The notes below the pieces were generated by a model that saw only the letters and a program-made list of their open reading frames with translations, was not told the origin of the DNA and searched no databases. A stretch of DNA of 64,000 nucleotides, from the NCBI RefSeq assembly GCF_013523165.1, contig NZ_JAAMQI010000023.1, forward strand, positions 1 through 64,000, written 5' to 3'. Positions 7,666 to 16,478 of this stretch are shown here, one piece after another; the first letter of the stretch is position 1, and every line of letters begins with the position of its first letter. The position numbers and the translations under genes were made by a program. Origin of the DNA: Pseudomonas entomophila. GTDB lineage: Bacteria; Pseudomonadota; Gammaproteobacteria; Pseudomonadales; Pseudomonadaceae.

Positions 7666-9987
7666 TCAGTTCATCCAGCCCTTGACCCAGTCCATGACCG
7701 AATCTTCGGCCTCGGGCTGGGCATTGCAGGCGGCGCCGGCAGGCGGTTCGCTGCCGCGAATATACGGCATCTGCACGGCCCCCGGACAGCTGGCATCGGA
7801 CCCCTTGCCCGAATACGGGTCGATCCAGGCCTGGACGATGTTGTCCGGCTGCGGCATGTCCAGTGGCAGCGGGTCGGCCTTGCGCATGAAGCTGGTCCAC
7901 ACCTGCAGTGCACCGGTCGCCCCGGTGAACGGCGTCTTGCCATTGTCGTCGCGACCCAGCCAGACCACGGCCAGCAGGTCCTGGCTGAAGCCGGAGAACC
8001 AGCTGTCGCGCGAGTCGTTGCTGGTGCCGGTCTTGCCCGCCAGGGTCAGGGAGCTGGGCAGGGTGTTGTAGACCGAACGACCGGTGCCTTCGCGCATGAC
8101 CCGTTGCATGGCGTTCTGCACCAGGAAGATGGCGCCCGGGTCGAAGGTCTGCTGGATCTGGAAGGGGTAGCGCTTGAGCGGTTCGCCCTCGGCGGTCAGC
8201 ACACTGCGGATACCGCGCATGGGCGTGTTGAATCCACCGTTGGCCAGGGTCTGGTACATGGTCGCCACCTGCACCGGCGACATGCCGCCAGCGCCCAGCA
8301 GCATCGCCGGGAACGGCTGCCAGTCGACGTTGACGCCCAGGCGCCCGATGGTCTTGATCACGTTGGGCACGCCGACTTCCAGGCCGATCTTGGCGGTGGA
8401 CAGGTTGTAGGAGTGCGCCAGCCCTTGATAGAGGTAGATGGTCCCATGGGGCTTGCGCTCGTAGTTTTGCGGTCGCCAGACCTGACCGTCGGCGCCCTTG
8501 ACCGAGAACGGCTCGTCCTGCACCCAACTGGTCAAGGTGTACTGGCTGGGCTTCTCCAGCGCCGTCAGGTAGACCGCCGGCTTGACCAGCGAGCCGATCG
8601 GCCGGACGGCATCGATGGCTCGGTTGAAGCCGGCGAAACCGGCCTGACGGCTGCCGATCAGCGCTTGCACCTCGCCGGTTTCCGGGTTGGTCACGACCAT
8701 CGCCGACTCGACCTCGTCGGCGCCCTTGCGTCCGGCCAGACGCTTGAAGGTCTCGGTCATGGCCGACTCGGCCTTCATCTGCAGGATCGGGTCGAAGCTG
8801 GTGAAGATGCGCAAGCCTTCTTCGGTCAAGTCTTCGTCGCGGTAGTCCTGGCGCAGCTGACGCTTGACCAGGTCGAGGAAGGCCGGGAACGAGCTGTCGG
8901 CCAGGCTGCCGCGCTTGGTCACGCCCAAGGGCATCTTCTTCGCCGCATCGACCGCTTCCTGGGTCGCCACGCCCTGCTCGGCGAGCAGGTCGAGCACCAG
9001 GTTGCGGCGGTTCAGGGCACGTTCAGGCGAGCGGCGCGGGTTGTAGTAGGACGGCCCCTTGACCATGCCCACCAGCAAGGCCACCTGGTGCAGCTTGAGT
9101 TCCGACAGCGGCTGGCTGAAGAAGAACTGGCTGGCCAGGCCGAAGCCGTGCACGGCGCGCTGGCCGTCCTGGCCGACGAACACTTCGTTGAGGTAGGCCT
9201 CGAGGATCTCGCGCTTGTCGTAGTGCAGCTCCAGCAGCACGGCCATCATGGCCTCGGTCAGCTTGCGGCTCAGGCTGCGCTCGTTGGTGAGGTAGAAGTT
9301 CTTGACCAGCTGCTGGGTCAGGGTGCTGCCGCCCTGGCGCATGGCGCCGGACGAGGTGTTGACCCAGATCGCCCGGGCGATCGACTTGGGCGACACCCCC
9401 ATGTGGCTGTAGAAATCACGGTCTTCGACCGCGACCAGGGTCTCGAGCAGGTAAGGCGGCACCTGGTCGATCTTGATCAGGATGCGGTCCTCGAGATTCT
9501 TGGGGTAGATGCCGCCGATCATCAGCGGCTCCAGGCGCACCACGTCGAGCTTGGCGCCATTGGCCCCACTGAGCCCGGCCACGTAGTCGCCGGAGAAGCG
9601 GACCCGCACGAACTGCGCGGGCTCCAGCCCTTCGTAGAACTGGAAGCCACGGGTGTTGATGTCGACCGTGTTGCCGTTGACCGAGGCGGCGCCCGGGCCG
9701 TTGGCCGAGCTTTCGCGTCGATAGCCGAGGGCATCGAGTTCGGTCAGGAAGTCGTCACGGCTGAGCTTCTGGCCGCTGAACAGCTCCAGGGGTCGGGCGT
9801 AGACCTTGGCCGGGATCGACCAGCGTTTGCCGGCGAACTTGTCCTGGACGACGGCGTCGAGATAGACCGCGAAGCCGGCGAGTATCACCAGGCCGACCAG
9901 GCTGAGCTTGAGAGCCCAGCCCAGCCAGGCGCGAGCGCGTCCGGTCGGGCGTTTTTTGGGGGTGCGGGAGGTCTTGGTACGAGTCAT
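7666..9987 (-). CDS. mrcB: Bifunctional penicillin-binding protein 1b (glycosyltransferase/transpeptidase)
   Basis: The 773-residue protein has a basic cytoplasmic N-terminus, one membrane anchor (about residues 22-43) and a UB2H-like region. The GT51 domain follows, with its catalytic glutamate in VEDRDFYSH (Glu188). The class A transpeptidase domain has SLVK with nucleophile Ser466, and KTGT at Lys652. It polymerises lipid II and crosslinks peptidoglycan at the outer face of the inner membrane. The stop lies just before lpoP, its probable activator. It is transcribed divergently from the kinase-fusion gene, with a 116-bp gap holding both promoters. Confidence 0.97.
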   Translation of the reverse strand: MTRTKTSRTPKKRPTGRARAWLGWALKLSLVGLVILAGFAVYLDAVVQDKFAGKRWSIPAKVYARPLELFSGQKLSRDDFLTELDALGYRRESSANGPGAASVNGNTVDINTRGFQFYEGLEPAQFVRVRFSGDYVAGLSGANGAKLDVVRLEPLMIGGIYPKNLEDRILIKIDQVPPYLLETLVAVEDRDFYSHMGVSPKSIARAIWVNTSSGAMRQGGSTLTQQLVKNFYLTNERSLSRKLTEAMMAVLLELHYDKREILEAYLNEVFVGQDGQRAVHGFGLASQFFFSQPLSELKLHQVALLVGMVKGPSYYNPRRSPERALNRRNLVLDLLAEQGVATQEAVDAAKKMPLGVTKRGSLADSSFPAFLDLVKRQLRQDYRDEDLTEEGLRIFTSFDPILQMKAESAMTETFKRLAGRKGADEVESAMVVTNPETGEVQALIGSRQAGFAGFNRAIDAVRPIGSLVKPAVYLTALEKPSQYTLTSWVQDEPFSVKGADGQVWRPQNYERKPHGTIYLYQGLAHSYNLSTAKIGLEVGVPNVIKTIGRLGVNVDWQPFPAMLLGAGGMSPVQVATMYQTLANGGFNTPMRGIRSVLTAEGEPLKRYPFQIQQTFDPGAIFLVQNAMQRVMREGTGRSVYNTLPSSLTLAGKTGTSNDSRDSWFSGFSQDLLAVVWLGRDDNGKTPFTGATGALQVWTSFMRKADPLPLDMPQPDNIVQAWIDPYSGKGSDASCPGAVQMPYIRGSEPPAGAACNAQPEAEDSVMDWVKGWMN

Positions 9988-10103
9988 GGCGGCGGATTAT
10001 ACGCACTTTGCTGAGGCTGGGCAGGCGCCCTCTGGCGGTTTGCAGGGGCGGCACCATTGACCATAATGACGGATTCGAATTCCCTGACCCAGAAGGATCG
10101 CCC

Positions 10104-11663
10104 GTGAGCCAAGCTCTGATCAACGCGCTGCAGAACCCCGCGCTCTACCCTCACCCCGTCGACGGCTTCCAGCTGATCGAGACGCACATTTCCTGGGTCC
10201 TGCTGACCGGTGACTACGCCTACAAGATCAAGAAGCCGATGAACTTCGGCTTTCTCGACTTCACCGAACTGAGCCAGCGCGAGCACTTCTGCCAGGAAGA
10301 GCGTCGCCTCAATCAGCGCCTGACCGAAGGCGTCTACCTCGACGTCCTGCCGATCACAGGCTCTGCGAACGCGCCGCAGCTGGACGGCCAGGGCGAAGCG
10401 ATCGAATACGCCCTGAAGATGCGCCAGTTCCCCCAGGAGCACATGCTCAACACCCTGCAAGCCAATGGCGAACTGACCGCCGCGCACATCGACCAGATGG
10501 CCGCGCAGATCGCCGACTTCCACCTTCATGCCCCGGTCGTGCCCGTCGAGCATCCGCTCGGCACCCCGGAGAGCGTGATGCAGCCGGTGGAGCAGAACTT
10601 CGAGCAGATCCGCCCGTTCCTCACCGACGCGGCCGACCTGCAGCAACTCGACGGCCTGCAGGCCTGGGCCCAGAGCAGCTTCGAGCGCCTGCGCCCGCTG
10701 CTCGAAGCGCGCAAGGCCAATGGCTTCATCCGCGAGTGCCATGGCGACATCCACCTGGGTAATGCCACGCTGATCGACGGGCAGGTCGTGATCTTCGACT
10801 GCATCGAGTTCAACGAGCCGTTCCGCCTGACCGACGTGTACGCCGACATCGCCTTCCTGGCCATGGACCTGGAAGACCGCGGCCTGAAGAGCCTGTCGCG
10901 GCGCTTCGTCAGCCAGTACCTGGAACTGACCGGCGACTACGAGGGGCTGGAGCTGCTGAACTTCTACAAGGCCTACCGTGCCCTGGTACGGGCCAAGGTC
11001 GCCCTGTTCAGCCTGGCGCCCGACAGCACCGGCGTGCAACGCGCCACCACGCTGCGCACCTACCGCAACTACGCCAACCTGGCGGAAAGCTACAGCGCCA
11101 TCCCTTCGCGACTGCTGGCCATCACCCATGGCGTCTCGGCGGTGGGCAAGAGCCACGTGTCGATGCGCCTGGTCGAGGCCCTGGGCACGATTCGCGTGCG
11201 CTCGGACGTGGAGCGCAAGCGTCTGTTCCCCGAGCAGGCCGATGGCGGGCAGGCGCTGCATGCGGGCCTGTACGACCCCCAGGCCAGCCAGAAGACCTAC
11301 CAGCGCCTGCATCACCTGGCCGCGACCGTCCTGCGCGCCGGGTTCCCGGTGGTGCTCGATGCCACCTACCTCAAGCGCGAACAGCGCCAGGCCGCAGCGG
11401 CGATCGCCAGCGACACCGGCGTGCCCTTCGTGATCCTCGACTGCCACGCCCCGGATGCGGTGATCGCCAGCTGGCTGCAACAACGCCAGGCCGAACAACG
11501 TGATCCGTCCGACGCCACGCTCGAGGTGATCAAGGCGCAACAGGCCGAACGCGAACCACTGGATGCCGAAGAACAGGCCTGCAGCAAACGCGTCGACACC
11601 CAGGCCTGCGCCAGCATGGACGGCCTGATCGACCAGATCCGCCACTACCTGCCAGGCTTGTAA
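10104..11663 (+). CDS. APH-like phosphotransferase fused to a P-loop kinase (AAA family ATPase)
   Basis: The protein has 519 residues from a GTG with AGAAGGA about seven bases upstream; the longer frame reaches back towards mrcB and lacks a ribosome site. The N-terminal part resembles aminoglycoside/choline phosphotransferases, with the Brenner-type motif HGDIHLGN (residues 213-220) followed by IFDCIEF. The C-terminal part is a nucleotide kinase-like domain with Walker A GVSAVGKS (343-350). This fusion is widespread in proteobacteria and is annotated only as an AAA ATPase or gluconokinase-like protein. The substrate is unknown, and antibiotic resistance should not be inferred from the fold. 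Confidence 0.85.
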   Translation: MSQALINALQNPALYPHPVDGFQLIETHISWVLLTGDYAYKIKKPMNFGFLDFTELSQREHFCQEERRLNQRLTEGVYLDVLPITGSANAPQLDGQGEAIEYALKMRQFPQEHMLNTLQANGELTAAHIDQMAAQIADFHLHAPVVPVEHPLGTPESVMQPVEQNFEQIRPFLTDAADLQQLDGLQAWAQSSFERLRPLLEARKANGFIRECHGDIHLGNATLIDGQVVIFDCIEFNEPFRLTDVYADIAFLAMDLEDRGLKSLSRRFVSQYLELTGDYEGLELLNFYKAYRALVRAKVALFSLAPDSTGVQRATTLRTYRNYANLAESYSAIPSRLLAITHGVSAVGKSHVSMRLVEALGTIRVRSDVERKRLFPEQADGGQALHAGLYDPQASQKTYQRLHHLAATVLRAGFPVVLDATYLKREQRQAAAAIASDTGVPFVILDCHAPDAVIASWLQQRQAEQRDPSDATLEVIKAQQAEREPLDAEEQACSKRVDTQACASMDGLIDQIRHYLPGL

Positions 11664-11805
11664 CCCTGTGCCGGGCCGACGGCGCCTGCAACAGGCACCC
11701 CGTCGGCCATCAAGGCCTGTGCCTACACAAGTGCCCCTGCCCCGCTACACTGCTGTGATTCGCCTGCATCCCCCGATCCGCCGCCTGCAGCAGCAAGGAG
11801 CCTGG

Positions 11806-12084
11806 ATGAACGACGAGTTGCAAGGTCTGAAGAACCTTGGCAAGACCTCCGCGTAGTGGCTGCATGCCGTTGGCATCCACACTGAATCAGACCTGCGTCG
11901 GCTGGGCGCGATAGGTGCCTACCAGGCCGTCAAGACACGCGGCTTCAGGGTCTCCAAGGTGCTGCTCTATGCCATAGAAGGCGCCTTGCTCGACGTTCAC
12001 TGGAACGAGCTGTCTTTCGACCACAAGCGTGCGCTCGAGCAGCGACTGTTGCTTCATCCGCCTTCCCAGACGATCGCAAAATAA
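11806..12084 (+). pseudogene. TfoX C-terminal-domain protein gene interrupted by an amber codon
   Basis: ATG at 11806 follows AAGGAG with 5-base spacing. The frame reads MNDELQGLKNLGKTSA, then TAG at 11854-11856, then continues in the same frame as WLHAVGIHTESDLRRLG... to TAA at 12082-12084, with no frameshift. The whole 92-codon frame matches the TfoX/Sxy C-terminal domain, a small helical domain that occurs alone in Pseudomonas. The family usually has a glutamine at this position, so one C-to-T change (CAG to TAG) explains the stop. A sequencing error, a recent nonsense mutation or amber readthrough are all possible. The gene lies directly upstream of PrrF. Confidence 0.8.
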
Positions 12085-12098
12085 AGTTCACAAAGCCA

Positions 12099-12130
12099 TT
12101 GACTGTGAAATGAGAATCGTTATGATTATC
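12099..12130 (+). promoter_or_regulatory. PrrF promoter with overlapping Fur box
   Basis: TTGACT (12099-12104) and TATGAT (12121-12126) are spaced by 16 bases. A near-consensus Fur operator (AATGAGAATCGTTATGATT, about 12108-12126) covers the spacer and the -10 box. Iron-loaded Fur should therefore shut this promoter, giving sRNA synthesis only in iron starvation. Confidence 0.9.
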
Positions 12131-12132
12131 AC

Positions 12133-12247
12133 AACTGGTCGCGAGACTGGTTGGGTAATCTGGAAGACCTTGGTTCGGACGTTCAGATTATCTCCTCATC
12201 AGGCTAATCACGGTTATTGACCCGGCACTTTGCCGGGTCTTTTTTTG
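12133..12247 (+). ncRNA. prrF: PrrF-type iron-responsive small RNA
   Basis: The ~110-nt RNA starts about seven bases after the -10 box with AACTGGTCGCGAG. It contains the conserved PrrF pairing core (TCTCCTCATCAGGCTAATCA at 12191-12210) and ends in a GC-rich hairpin with a run of seven T. PrrF RNAs, the Pseudomonas counterparts of RyhB, pair with mRNAs of iron-containing proteins with Hfq and lower their expression when iron is scarce. Only one copy is present here, as in P. putida where the copies are unlinked; P. aeruginosa has a tandem pair. Confidence 0.92.
12221..12247 (+). terminator. PrrF terminator
   Basis: CCCGGCA, TTT-rich loop and TGCCGGG are followed by TCTTTTTTT, a canonical intrinsic terminator ending the sRNA. 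Confidence 0.92.
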
Positions 12248-12422
12248 CCTGCTCGATGCCTGAGCCTCCTGGCACCCCTGGCATGATGAGCCGCTACGGT
12301 CGCCGCCGAGCCGACCTCGAGACGTCCGTATCCATCACTTGAGCAAGGCAGGCTTGTCGAGCAGCATGAGACTTTGCACCATGGGCGCCTCGCCCCGCCT
12401 CGCCCCGCCTGGAGCCGCCTCG

Positions 12423-12821
12423 ATGTCGCCCACACCTCGCACTGCCCCCGCCAACGCGCCCTCACCCGCACAGGGTGCGACCCTGCTGTGCCACTCCGAC
12501 GCCCTCGCCGAGGGGCAAAGCCGCGTTTTCGAGGTGCAGGACACGACCCTGTTCGCCATACGCCACCAAGGCCGCGCCTACCTGTACGTCAATCGCTGCC
12601 CACACCGCGACGTGCCGCTGCACTGGCAAGACGGTGGCTTTCTCGACGACAGCGCCAGCTTGATCCGCTGCGCCCGGCATGGCGCACTGTTTCTCATCGA
12701 GGACGGCGAGTGCGTCACGGGCCCGTGCGAAGGTCAGCGCCTGCAAGCGGTCAGTTGCCGGGAAGACGCGGAGGGTCTGTGGGCCGCGCCTACACCCTCA
12801 CCGGCAAGGGACGGTCGATGA
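12423..12821 (+). CDS. Small Rieske [2Fe-2S] protein
   Basis: The 132-residue protein has the paired Rieske cluster motifs CPH (Cys59, His61) and CARH (Cys83, His86), spaced as in ferredoxin-type Rieske domains. It has no catalytic oxygenase domain, signal peptide or membrane segment, so it is probably a soluble electron carrier or a stand-alone Rieske protein of unknown partner. The chosen ATG has GGAG eight bases upstream. The frame is open to 12339 and the Pro/Ala-rich N-terminus makes the true start uncertain. Its 3' end overlaps the convergent sfsA gene by 32 bp. Confidence 0.8.
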   Translation: MSPTPRTAPANAPSPAQGATLLCHSDALAEGQSRVFEVQDTTLFAIRHQGRAYLYVNRCPHRDVPLHWQDGGFLDDSASLIRCARHGALFLIEDGECVTGPCEGQRLQAVSCREDAEGLWAAPTPSPARDGR

Positions 12822-13497
12822 CGATGCCCGTGGTCTCCACCCGGGTGCCGTAGGCCAGCACCTCGACGCCGTCGCGCACCGCCGTGCGCAAGGCCTGGGC
12901 ATAGGCATCGTCGATCTCCTGGGCCGGGCGCACTGCGTCGATCCCGCTGAGGTTCACACAATACAGCTGCACGGCCCGTATCCCTTGTCGAGCCAGGCCG
13001 GCCAGTTCGCGCAAGTGCTTGGCGCCGCGTTGCGTCACCGCGTCGGGGAACGCCGCCACGGGGCTGTCGGCATAGCCCAGGGTCACGCTCTTGACCTCGA
13101 CGTACGCCGGCCCCTCGGGGTACTCCAGGTAGAAATCCACCCGGCTGCGCTCTTCGCCGTAGGCCACCTCACGGCGCAACGCATGGAACCCGGCCAGTTC
13201 GGTGATGACACCGGCCCGCAGCGCCTCCTCCACCAACGCATTGGCGCGCCCGGTGTTGATGCAGGCAATCCGGCCCTGGGGCGTCTCGCTCAACTCCCAG
13301 GTGCCTGGCAGCTTGCGCCTGGGGTCGTTGGAGCGCGTGAACCACACGTGGCCGCCCTCCTGCATGCAGTTGAGCATCGACCCCGTGTTGGGGCAGTGAA
13401 TGGTCAACTGCTCGCCGCTGGCCAGCTCGATGTCGGCCAGAAAGCGCTTGTAGCGGCGCAGCAATCGCCCTTGTTCGAGCGCAGGCTCGAACCGCAT
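12790..13497 (-). CDS. sfsA: SfsA family DNA-binding/sugar fermentation stimulation protein
   Basis: The 235-residue protein is full length for the SfsA family, with conserved blocks RYKRFLADIEL, HCPNTGSM and VEVKSVTL. SfsA is associated with sugar-fermentation phenotypes and DNA binding in E. coli, but its fold includes nuclease-like elements and its molecular role is unsettled. The ATG at 13497 overlaps the last base of the upstream aminotransferase stop, so the two genes are co-transcribed. An alternative ATG four codons upstream lies inside the aminotransferase. Confidence 0.9.
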   Translation of the reverse strand: MRFEPALEQGRLLRRYKRFLADIELASGEQLTIHCPNTGSMLNCMQEGGHVWFTRSNDPRRKLPGTWELSETPQGRIACINTGRANALVEEALRAGVITELAGFHALRREVAYGEERSRVDFYLEYPEGPAYVEVKSVTLGYADSPVAAFPDAVTQRGAKHLRELAGLARQGIRAVQLYCVNLSGIDAVRPAQEIDDAYAQALRTAVRDGVEVLAYGTRVETTGIVIDRPLPVRV

Positions 13498-14669
13498 CAG
13501 CCCTGCCACCCCTGCAAGCCACGGGCGATGCGCTGCACCGCCTCTTCGAGGCGCTCCAGGTTCTGGGTGTAGGCGAACCGTACGTGGTGGCCGGCCAGGT
13601 GGCGACCGAAATCCAGCCCAGGTGTGAAGGCCACGTGCTGGGTTTCCAGGAAGTGCTGGCAGAAGGCGAACGCATCGCCGCCGAACGCACTGATGTCGGC
13701 GTACAGGTAGAACGCGCCTTGCGGCTCCACTTCGATGCGAAAGCCCAGCTCACGCAGCGCCGGCAGGAGGAAATCGCGACGTCGGGCGAACTCGGCGCGG
13801 CGTGCCTCGAAGATCGCCAGCGTGTCCGGCTCGAAGCAGGCCAGCGCAGCGTGCTGGGCCATGCTCGGCGCACTGATGTAGAGGTTCTGCGCCAGTTTCT
13901 CCAGGTCGGCCACCGCGGCAGGTGGTGCGACCAGCCACCCCAGTCGCCAGCCGGTCATGCCGAAGTACTTGGAGAAGCTGTTGAGCACGAAGGCGTCCTG
14001 GTCCACTTCCAGCACACTGGGCGCGTCCATGCCATAGGTCAGGCCATGGTAGATCTCGTCCACCACCAGGTGACCGTCCTGGGCGCGCACGGCCTGCGAC
14101 AGATTCGCCAACGCATCGCGGTCGAGCACCGTGCCGGTCGGGTTGGCGGGCGACGCCACCAGGGCGCCGACGGTCTGCGCGTTCCAGCAGCGCTGCACGT
14201 GCGCGGGCGTCAGCTGGTAATTGTCGTCCGGCCCGACCGGCACCAACTGCGCGCCGCCCTCGACCAGGCGCAGGAAATGCCGATTGCAGGGGTAGCCGGG
14301 GTCGGCCAGCAGCCAGTGCCGGTCAGGGTCGACCAGCAGGCTGCTGGCCAGCAGCAGTGCGCCGGAGCCGCCCGGGGTGATCAGGATCCGCTGGGGATCG
14401 ACATCCACCCCGTAGCGCTCGCCATAGAAGCGCGCGATGGCCTCACGCAAGGCGGGCAGCCCGCGCGCGGCCGTGTAGCGGGTATGCCCGGCGGACAGGG
14501 CCGCCTGGCCGGCCTGCACGATGGGCGCGGCAGTGGTGAAGTCAGGCTCGCCGATCTCCAGATGGATCACATCATGCCCGGCTGCCTGCAGCTCATTGGC
14601 CCGCGCCAGCAGGGCCATGACGTGAAAAGGTTCGATGGCGCGACTACGCTGGCTATAGGGTCGAGGCAT
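13497..14669 (-). CDS. Pyridoxal-phosphate aminotransferase (class I/II fold)
   Basis: The 390-residue protein has the fold-type I signature, with the PLP lysine in SFSKYFGMTGWRLGW (Lys234), the conserved SPANPTGT loop (residues 173-180) and a C-terminal RFAY motif with the substrate-binding arginine. It probably transaminates an aliphatic or aromatic amino acid with 2-oxoglutarate or pyruvate; the substrate cannot be read from sequence. I use the ATG at 14669 (MPRPYSQRSRAIEPFHV), because the upstream extension is unlike the family. It is divergent from dksA across a 210-bp gap and overlaps sfsA by one base. Confidence 0.9.
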   Translation of the reverse strand: MPRPYSQRSRAIEPFHVMALLARANELQAAGHDVIHLEIGEPDFTTAAPIVQAGQAALSAGHTRYTAARGLPALREAIARFYGERYGVDVDPQRILITPGGSGALLLASSLLVDPDRHWLLADPGYPCNRHFLRLVEGGAQLVPVGPDDNYQLTPAHVQRCWNAQTVGALVASPANPTGTVLDRDALANLSQAVRAQDGHLVVDEIYHGLTYGMDAPSVLEVDQDAFVLNSFSKYFGMTGWRLGWLVAPPAAVADLEKLAQNLYISAPSMAQHAALACFEPDTLAIFEARRAEFARRRDFLLPALRELGFRIEVEPQGAFYLYADISAFGGDAFAFCQHFLETQHVAFTPGLDFGRHLAGHHVRFAYTQNLERLEEAVQRIARGLQGWQG

Positions 14670-14879
14670 GGTTTTCTTCCAATCCGAACGGAACTGACAA
14701 TTCTGCCAGGAGGCGGCGAACGTGTACTGCACGCCGCTGTCCATTAGCACGATGCAGGCGGGGTAGCATACCGCACCCTCTATCTGGTAAGTTCGGCGGC
14801 TCACAGTCGCAGGGCCGGCAGGTGCCGGAGATGGAGCAAGCCTGTGCATTGGATCAGATGAGTGAGAGGCGGTCTATTC

Positions 14880-15326
14880 ATGTCCACCCAAGAAAAGCAT
14901 AAAAGCAGTCAACTTTACGATGAAGTAGGACCTTACCAGGTCGCCGAAGGTGAGGAGTACATGGGCGAGCCCATGAAGGCTCACTTCACCAAGCTGCTCA
15001 ATGCCTGGAAGCAAGATCTGATGCAGAGCGTGGATCGCACGGTCGACCACATGAAAGACGAAGCCGCCAACTTCCCGGACCCGGCCGACCGCGCCAGCCA
15101 GGAAGAAGAGTTCGCCCTGGAATTGCGCAACCGCGACCGCGAGCGCAAGCTGATCAAGAAGATCGACAAGACCCTGCAGTTGATCATCGACGACGACTAT
15201 GGCTGGTGCAACAGCTGTGGCATCGAGATCGGCCTGCGTCGCCTGGAAGCCCGTCCGACCGCCGACCTGTGCTTCGACTGCAAGGAAATCGCCGAGAAGA
15301 AGGAAAAGACGGTCGGCAAAGGCTGA
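14880..15326 (+). CDS. dksA: RNA polymerase-binding transcription factor DksA
   Basis: The 148-residue protein has a long coiled-coil with the acidic tip DPADRASQEEE (67-77). A four-cysteine zinc finger follows (Cys110, Cys113, Cys131, Cys134). DksA enters the secondary channel of RNA polymerase and, with ppGpp, represses rRNA and activates amino-acid promoters. It lies upstream of gluQRS as in many gamma-proteobacteria, separated by a terminator. The short ATG start at 14880 agrees with the family; the longer upstream frame does not. Confidence 0.97.
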   Translation: MSTQEKHKSSQLYDEVGPYQVAEGEEYMGEPMKAHFTKLLNAWKQDLMQSVDRTVDHMKDEAANFPDPADRASQEEEFALELRNRDRERKLIKKIDKTLQLIIDDDYGWCNSCGIEIGLRRLEARPTADLCFDCKEIAEKKEKTVGKG

Positions 15327-15341
15327 TCGTTTTTCCACCTG

Positions 15342-15366
15342 AACGGGGCGCTTCGTGCGCCCCGTT
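15342..15366 (+). terminator. Intrinsic terminator between dksA and gluQRS
   Basis: A 10-bp stem (AACGGGGCGC / GCGCCCCGTT) with loop TTCGT is followed by a short T-containing tail. A terminator at this place is also known between dksA and gluQRS in E. coli, so gluQRS probably depends on partial readthrough. Confidence 0.75.
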
Positions 15367-15389
15367 TCGTTTGCAGACCCGACCTGCCC

Positions 15390-16277
15390 ATGACCGATTC
15401 CCGTTACATCGGGCGCTTCGCCCCTACCCCCAGCGGCTTTCTGCATTTCGGCTCCCTGGTCGCCGCCCTGGCGTCCTGGCTGGATGCGCGCGCGGTCGAC
15501 GGCCGCTGGCTATTGCGCATCGAGGACACCGACCCGCCCCGCGAGATGCCCGGCGCCCGCGATGCGATCCTGCGGACCCTCGAGTCCTACGGCCTGCACT
15601 GGGACGGCGAGGTGGTCTGCCAGAGTCAGCGCCACGACGCCTATGCCGCCGTGGTCGACCGCCTGTTCAGCCTGGGTCTGGCCTATGCCTGCACCTGTTC
15701 GCGCAAGCAGCTGGAAGGTTACAACGGCTTCTACCCCGGCTTTTGCCGCGACGCCGGGCATGCCCGCGAAGGCGCGGCCATCCGCCTGCGGGTGCCCGAA
15801 CTGCTCTACCGCTTCACCGACCGGGTGCAGGGCGAGTACGCGCAACACCTGGGCCGTGAGGTGGGTGATTTCGTCATTCAGCGCCGCGACGGGTTGTATG
15901 CCTACCAACTGGCGGTGGTGCTGGACGATGCCTGGCAGGGCGTGACCGACATCGTGCGCGGTGCCGACCTGCTCGACAACACCCCGCGCCAGCTGTACCT
16001 GCAAGAGCTGCTGGGGTATTCGCAGCCGCGCTACCTGCACATTCCACTGCTCGTGCAACCAGACGGGCACAAGTTGGGCAAGTCGTACCGTTCGCCACCG
16101 TTGCAGGGGGATCAGGCGACGCCCCTGTTGCTACGGGCGCTGCGCGCACTGGGGCAGGACACCGAACCGCAGCAATTGCAGGCGACACCGGCTGAAGTCC
16201 TGGCCGTGGCCCGCACACGGTGGCGGCCAGAGTCGATCGCACGGACGACCATGATGCCTGAAGCCGCCTTGCGCTGA
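15390..16277 (+). CDS. gluQ: Glutamyl-Q tRNA(Asp) synthetase
   Basis: The 295-residue protein is a shortened glutamyl-tRNA synthetase lacking the anticodon domain. The class I motif appears as HFGS (19-22) in APTPSGFLHFGSL. Zinc-binding cysteines occur in ACTCSRKQLEGY and GFCRDAG, and the KMSKS-like loop is KLGKSYR. It charges glutamate onto the queuosine base in the anticodon of tRNA(Asp). Its place behind dksA is conserved and supports the assignment over a true GltX. Confidence 0.95.
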   Translation: MTDSRYIGRFAPTPSGFLHFGSLVAALASWLDARAVDGRWLLRIEDTDPPREMPGARDAILRTLESYGLHWDGEVVCQSQRHDAYAAVVDRLFSLGLAYACTCSRKQLEGYNGFYPGFCRDAGHAREGAAIRLRVPELLYRFTDRVQGEYAQHLGREVGDFVIQRRDGLYAYQLAVVLDDAWQGVTDIVRGADLLDNTPRQLYLQELLGYSQPRYLHIPLLVQPDGHKLGKSYRSPPLQGDQATPLLLRALRALGQDTEPQQLQATPAEVLAVARTRWRPESIARTTMMPEAALR

Positions 16278-16478
16278 GCGTCGGCGCAGGTCGACATGAC
16301 ACAGAAGTGGCTGACCTTATGGGCGCTGCGGTCCCGATGGCGGCACTGGGGCCGCTTCCCCAGGGGCGCGATAGCCTGGATCAACCCCTTGGCTAACGCC
16401 GACGATTCCCGCTAGCATCGCCGGTCACTTGCGCCGATAAAGCGTCCACGCCCGCAGCGCCCAACCCTCGAGGCCAGC

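Noticed and set aside
10104..11663. Aminoglycoside resistance gene
   Set aside because: The phosphotransferase-like fold is common to many small-molecule kinases. The fused architecture and conserved chromosomal position argue for metabolism, and no substrate evidence is present.
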